Assembly: GCF_003994475.1 (NCBI RefSeq)
Contig: NZ_RZNY01000003.1
Span: 1 to 64,000, forward strand
Length of the DNA: 64,000 nt
DNA from: Paenibacillus anaericanus
Lineage (GTDB): Bacteria > Bacillota > Bacilli > Paenibacillales > Paenibacillaceae
Reading direction: 5' to 3'
Shown here piece by piece: positions 62,242 to 64,000 of the stretch. Under the pieces are notes generated by a model. The model was not told the origin of the DNA. It made no database searches and saw only the letters and a list, made by a program, of their open reading frames with translations. The translations under genes were made by a program, and so were the position numbers. Numbering within the stretch: the stretch's first letter is position 1; every line of letters starts with the position of its first letter.

Positions 62242-62655
62242 TTATTCTAATAGGGCGGATTTGTCTGCCAGAAAGGCCACATCACCGCTGTGAGAATAAA
62301 TTACATATTTCGCCCCAAGCCCCTTATACACTAATCGCGGATTTATAGAAGTTGTGATTACAAAAATGGGTTTTCTCGTCCATGAGCGGCACATCTGAAT
62401 GTAACGACAACATAACGTAAGGCTGCTCTCAAACAGATATACTCTTCCTACCGGGAACGGCGGGAGATTCCACGTATTCGGATGACTCGTATCTGCCAAA
62501 ATACAATGCTCGATTCCCAATTCTTCTAGCCGACTTTTGCCCATTTGGCTGTTGGTTATCCCTGATACCTTAATGCCTTTGAATTTCAATAATTTTATGA
62601 AATTTTCTCCGGCCTTTGTTGGTGCCCATACAACTACATATTCTTCTTTCGCCAT
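62242..62655 (-). CDS. unknown protein, first gene of the kdp operon
   Basis: A 137-residue soluble protein I do not recognise. It opens with a beta-strand and a helix (YVVVWAPTKAGENFIKLLKF), then strand KVSGITNS, then GIEHCILADTSHPNTW and later KPIFVITTS and KYVIYSHSGD, an alternating pattern that suggests a Rossmann- or TrkA-N-like alpha/beta fold; the glycine-rich loop is not canonical. It sits behind the c-di-AMP riboswitch and 20 bases before the small membrane peptide, so it is likely made with the pump. GAAGGG precedes ATG 62655; the frame is open to 62682. Confidence 0.75.
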   Translation of the reverse strand: MAKEEYVVVWAPTKAGENFIKLLKFKGIKVSGITNSQMGKSRLEELGIEHCILADTSHPNTWNLPPFPVGRVYLFESSLTLCCRYIQMCRSWTRKPIFVITTSINPRLVYKGLGAKYVIYSHSGDVAFLADKSALLE

Positions 62656-62733
62656 CTCTATCTTTTCCCTTCTCAAGCACATAAGGAGGCAACGAAAATC
62701 TCCGAACGATCCTTTGATCAGTCATCATTTTCG

Positions 62734-62757
62734 GACACAGTTCCTAATCACTGTGTC
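62734..62757 (-). other. hairpin in the kdp leader beyond the terminator
   Basis: GACACAGT and ACTGTGTC pair perfectly (8 bp, 8-base loop) between the riboswitch terminator and the first kdp-operon gene. There is no T-tract, so an mRNA-stability or processing role, or none, is possible. Confidence 0.4.
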
Positions 62758-62804
62758 ACGTCATTAGACGGTACCTGTAAATAATTTTCATAAAATGGCA
62801 CAAC

Positions 62805-62831
62805 AAAAAGCCACAGAGGAAATCCTCTGTG
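62805..62831 (-). terminator. riboswitch terminator ahead of the kdp operon
   Basis: Minus-strand CACAGAGGA and TCCTCTGTG pair around TT, followed by GCTTTTTGTTG. It lies 40 bases after the c-di-AMP aptamer and before the first operon gene, as expected for transcription attenuation. Confidence 0.88.
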
Positions 62832-62870
62832 ACTCAAAAGCCGTCACATTGCACTCATCCTCTCTCCATA

Positions 62871-63032
62871 CGCTTACGAGGTTAGCTGTCGGATTCGGGC
62901 GGTGAGAGTCGCCCTACCTGTATCAATGCACTACTCATGCATCATTTACAGGATTCACCCCATAATCGGCTCCGACTCTCACATCGGATGCCCATTGTTG
63001 GTTCCCCCGCTTTCCTTAACGGAAATTAAGCG
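62871..63032 (-). promoter_or_regulatory. c-di-AMP (ydaO/yuaA) riboswitch of the kdp operon
   Basis: Minus-strand aptamer with the family's conserved blocks in order: CGCTTA (P1 5' side), GCGGGGGAACCA, GGGGTGAATCC, GGTAGGGCGACTC, CCCGAATCCGACAGCTAACC and TCGTAAGCG (P1 3' side). A terminator follows, so c-di-AMP binding is expected to stop transcription into the kdp genes. ydaO riboswitches commonly control potassium transporters and wall enzymes, which fits. Confidence 0.93.
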
Positions 63033-63079
63033 GATAAATATTCGATTGTTTTTTGAATTGTGTGATGGAAACAGGAGTA

Positions 63080-63108
63080 ATCATACATTCAAGCTGATTT
63101 ATTGTAAA
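63080..63108 (-). promoter_or_regulatory. promoter of the kdp riboswitch transcript
   Basis: Minus-strand TTTACA (63103-63108), 17 bases and TATGAT (63080-63085) place a start near 63073, about 40 bases before the aptamer. Confidence 0.6.
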
Positions 63109-63421
63109 ATGCGATTGTTGCCAAAAAAATGCAAATTCGAAACTAAATACATATTGGAGAGCGCTTACTTGATATCTATACTCCTTATCTCTCTTATTTT
63201 CGTGAGTTTGCAATGATTATCGCGAAAATGGTAATGATTGTGATAAATTTAATACAGAATAGAAAATGGGGACTTTGACCACTCAAAAACCTATAAATCA
63301 AGAAACCGAGCCTGAGAGAGGTAGAGGCCTTGTAATAGGTCACATATATGCTTTTAGTCCATTTTTTCTCCGTTGTTGCCCGAATTTGGTTTAACCCTGA
63401 CTTAAGAGATAACTTTTGACT
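63109..63421. other. divergent spacer between the two riboswitch promoters
   Basis: About 310 bases, A/T-rich, with no gene I can support on either strand. A segment at 63210-63245 has repeated TGATTATC / TAATGATTGTGAT words that could be a regulator site, but no clean palindrome is present. Confidence 0.4.
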
Positions 63422-63451
63422 TTTACAAAAGGATTCAAGCCATAGTATCAT
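63422..63451 (+). promoter_or_regulatory. promoter of the second riboswitch transcript
   Basis: TTTACA (63422-63427), 18 bases and TATCAT (63446-63451) would start RNA just before the plus-strand aptamer; TTGACT at 63416 is an alternative -35. Confidence 0.5.
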
Positions 63452-63464
63452 TCTGAGGAACACA

Positions 63465-63607
63465 CGCTGAATTACCGCGTTCCGCGGGAAACGGGGGAAC
63501 CATCAGGCCGATAAGGCCTACTGGGGTGAATCCGAAGGAGATGATTTGTAGTCTCATAAGGTAGGGCGACTCTCACCGCCCGAATCCGACAGCTAACCTC
63601 GTAAGCG
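63465..63607 (+). promoter_or_regulatory. second c-di-AMP (ydaO/yuaA) riboswitch
   Basis: Plus-strand aptamer with CGCT, CGCGGGAAACGGGGGAACCA, GGGGTGAATCC, GGTAGGGCGACTC, CCCGAATCCGACAGCTAACC and GTAAGCG. The block 63559-63607 is identical over 49 bases to the reverse complement of 62871-62919 in the kdp riboswitch. A terminator follows at 63670. It points away from kdp to an unknown gene. Confidence 0.93.
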
Positions 63608-63669
63608 CATAGAGAGAGACCCTTCATTCGCCACGCATTTGCGTCAGGTTTATTTGTCCCTGTAATCGC

Positions 63670-63708
63670 AAACCGCAGCAGAGGTCCTACTCTGTCTGCG
63701 GTTTTTTT
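63670..63708 (+). terminator. terminator of the second riboswitch
   Basis: AAACCGCAG and CTGCGGTTT enclose CAGAG/CTCTG, then TTTTTTT to 63708. A strong hairpin 62 bases after the aptamer, ahead of the start codon at 63748. Confidence 0.92.
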
Positions 63709-63747
63709 GATGCCTACAATGAAAGAGTTGCAAAGGGATGAGTCACT

Positions 63748-64000
63748 TTGAATGAAAAAAAGGTTTATTATTTGGGGATACATCAAAACATGCTTGAACC
63801 CGTAAGTCTAAGCTACTTATGCTTCGGGGCGCTATGGTATGAGGATAATAATCAGCGATATATTGTGGGTTACGGATTTGGTGAGAACAAAATAGAGGTG
63901 CTTCGCCAGTTTAGTAACCATTCATCTTGTGAGAAATGCATGGATCCAAACATTGTACGCGAGGTGTATAGAAGCATTCGGGATAAGCAGCAGAAACAGG
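63748..64000 (+). CDS. unknown protein under c-di-AMP control, 3' part outside window
   Basis: A frame from TTG 63748 (AAAGGGATGAG site upstream; next in-frame start ATG 63790) stays open to the window end, 84 codons. The visible part reads as a soluble protein: KKVYYLGIHQNMLEP, then SYLCFGALWYEDNNQRYIVG, GFGENKIEVLRQF and a CEKC cysteine pair. I do not recognise it. Its place right behind a c-di-AMP riboswitch and terminator implies it is made when c-di-AMP is low, together with the Kdp pump. Confidence 0.65.
   Translation, partial: MNEKKVYYLGIHQNMLEPVSLSYLCFGALWYEDNNQRYIVGYGFGENKIEVLRQFSNHSSCEKCMDPNIVREVYRSIRDKQQKQ

Noticed and set aside
63194-63463. 89-codon frame on the minus strand between the riboswitches
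   Set aside because: It runs opposite to and overlaps the promoter of the plus-strand riboswitch, has no ribosome site and a composition unlike real proteins.
63472-63786. 104-codon minus-strand frame across the second riboswitch
   Set aside because: It is the antisense of the aptamer and terminator; the open frame is explained by conserved RNA sequence.

Overview
The window is chromosomal DNA of a low- to mid-GC endospore-forming Firmicute, most likely Paenibacillus or a close relative. The evidence is Bacillales-type gene order (ypjD-dapB-mgsA-bshB1-bshA-cca-birA-panBCD-dinG, ypiF-qcrABC-ypjAB, tseB/asnS/dnaD), bacillithiol genes, strong AGGAGG ribosome binding sites with many GTG/TTG starts, a T-box leader and ydaO-type c-di-AMP riboswitches. 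I see no rRNA, tRNA, CRISPR array or intact insertion sequence.

Layout. 0-4.7 kb: sugar-type oxidoreductase, signal peptidase I, a DUF3231 protein, a LysR regulator and mtnU. 4.8-12.3 kb: mtnE, then a proline T-box leader followed by proB-proA-proC-mtnW-mtnX-mtnB, so the lower methionine-salvage genes sit behind a proline-responsive switch. 12.4-15.8 kb: VanZ-like protein, a sigma/anti-sigma pair with a membrane protein built of three repeats, and a palindromic repeat element. 15.8-23.9 kb: RimK-like ligase, dnaD, asnS, ackA and a 3-hydroxyacyl-CoA dehydrogenase, a short FtsH-like protease with an overlapping membrane-anchored partner, and tseB. 23.9-38 kb: mtaD-rex-dinG, then the pantothenate operon behind a candidate structured leader, then birA, cca, bacillithiol genes, mgsA, dapB and a MazG-like pyrophosphohydrolase. 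38-42.1 kb: inverted ypjC/YitT and an insertion with low-GC-looking genes (DHFR-like, S66 peptidase, lipoprotein, frameshifted remnant). 42.1-46.6 kb: ypjB, ypjA, the menaquinol-cytochrome c reductase qcrABC and ypiF. 46.7-55 kb: MFS transporter, IDEAL protein, uncharacterised protein, phosphatase, ECF sigma/anti-sigma pair, FUSC-like protein, acetyltransferase and CapA-like protein.

55.2-64 kb is the most interesting part: a Kdp potassium-ATPase operon on the minus strand. It contains an unknown 137-residue protein, a 36-residue membrane peptide, kdpF, kdpA, kdpB, kdpC and a KdpD-like protein made of two KdpD sensor modules with no histidine kinase. The operon lies behind a c-di-AMP riboswitch. 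A second c-di-AMP riboswitch, sharing a 49-bp identical segment in inverted orientation, points the other way into an unknown gene that runs off the window. The arrangement suggests potassium uptake governed by c-di-AMP at the RNA level rather than by a KdpD/KdpE phosphorelay, with an unknown second target controlled in parallel.
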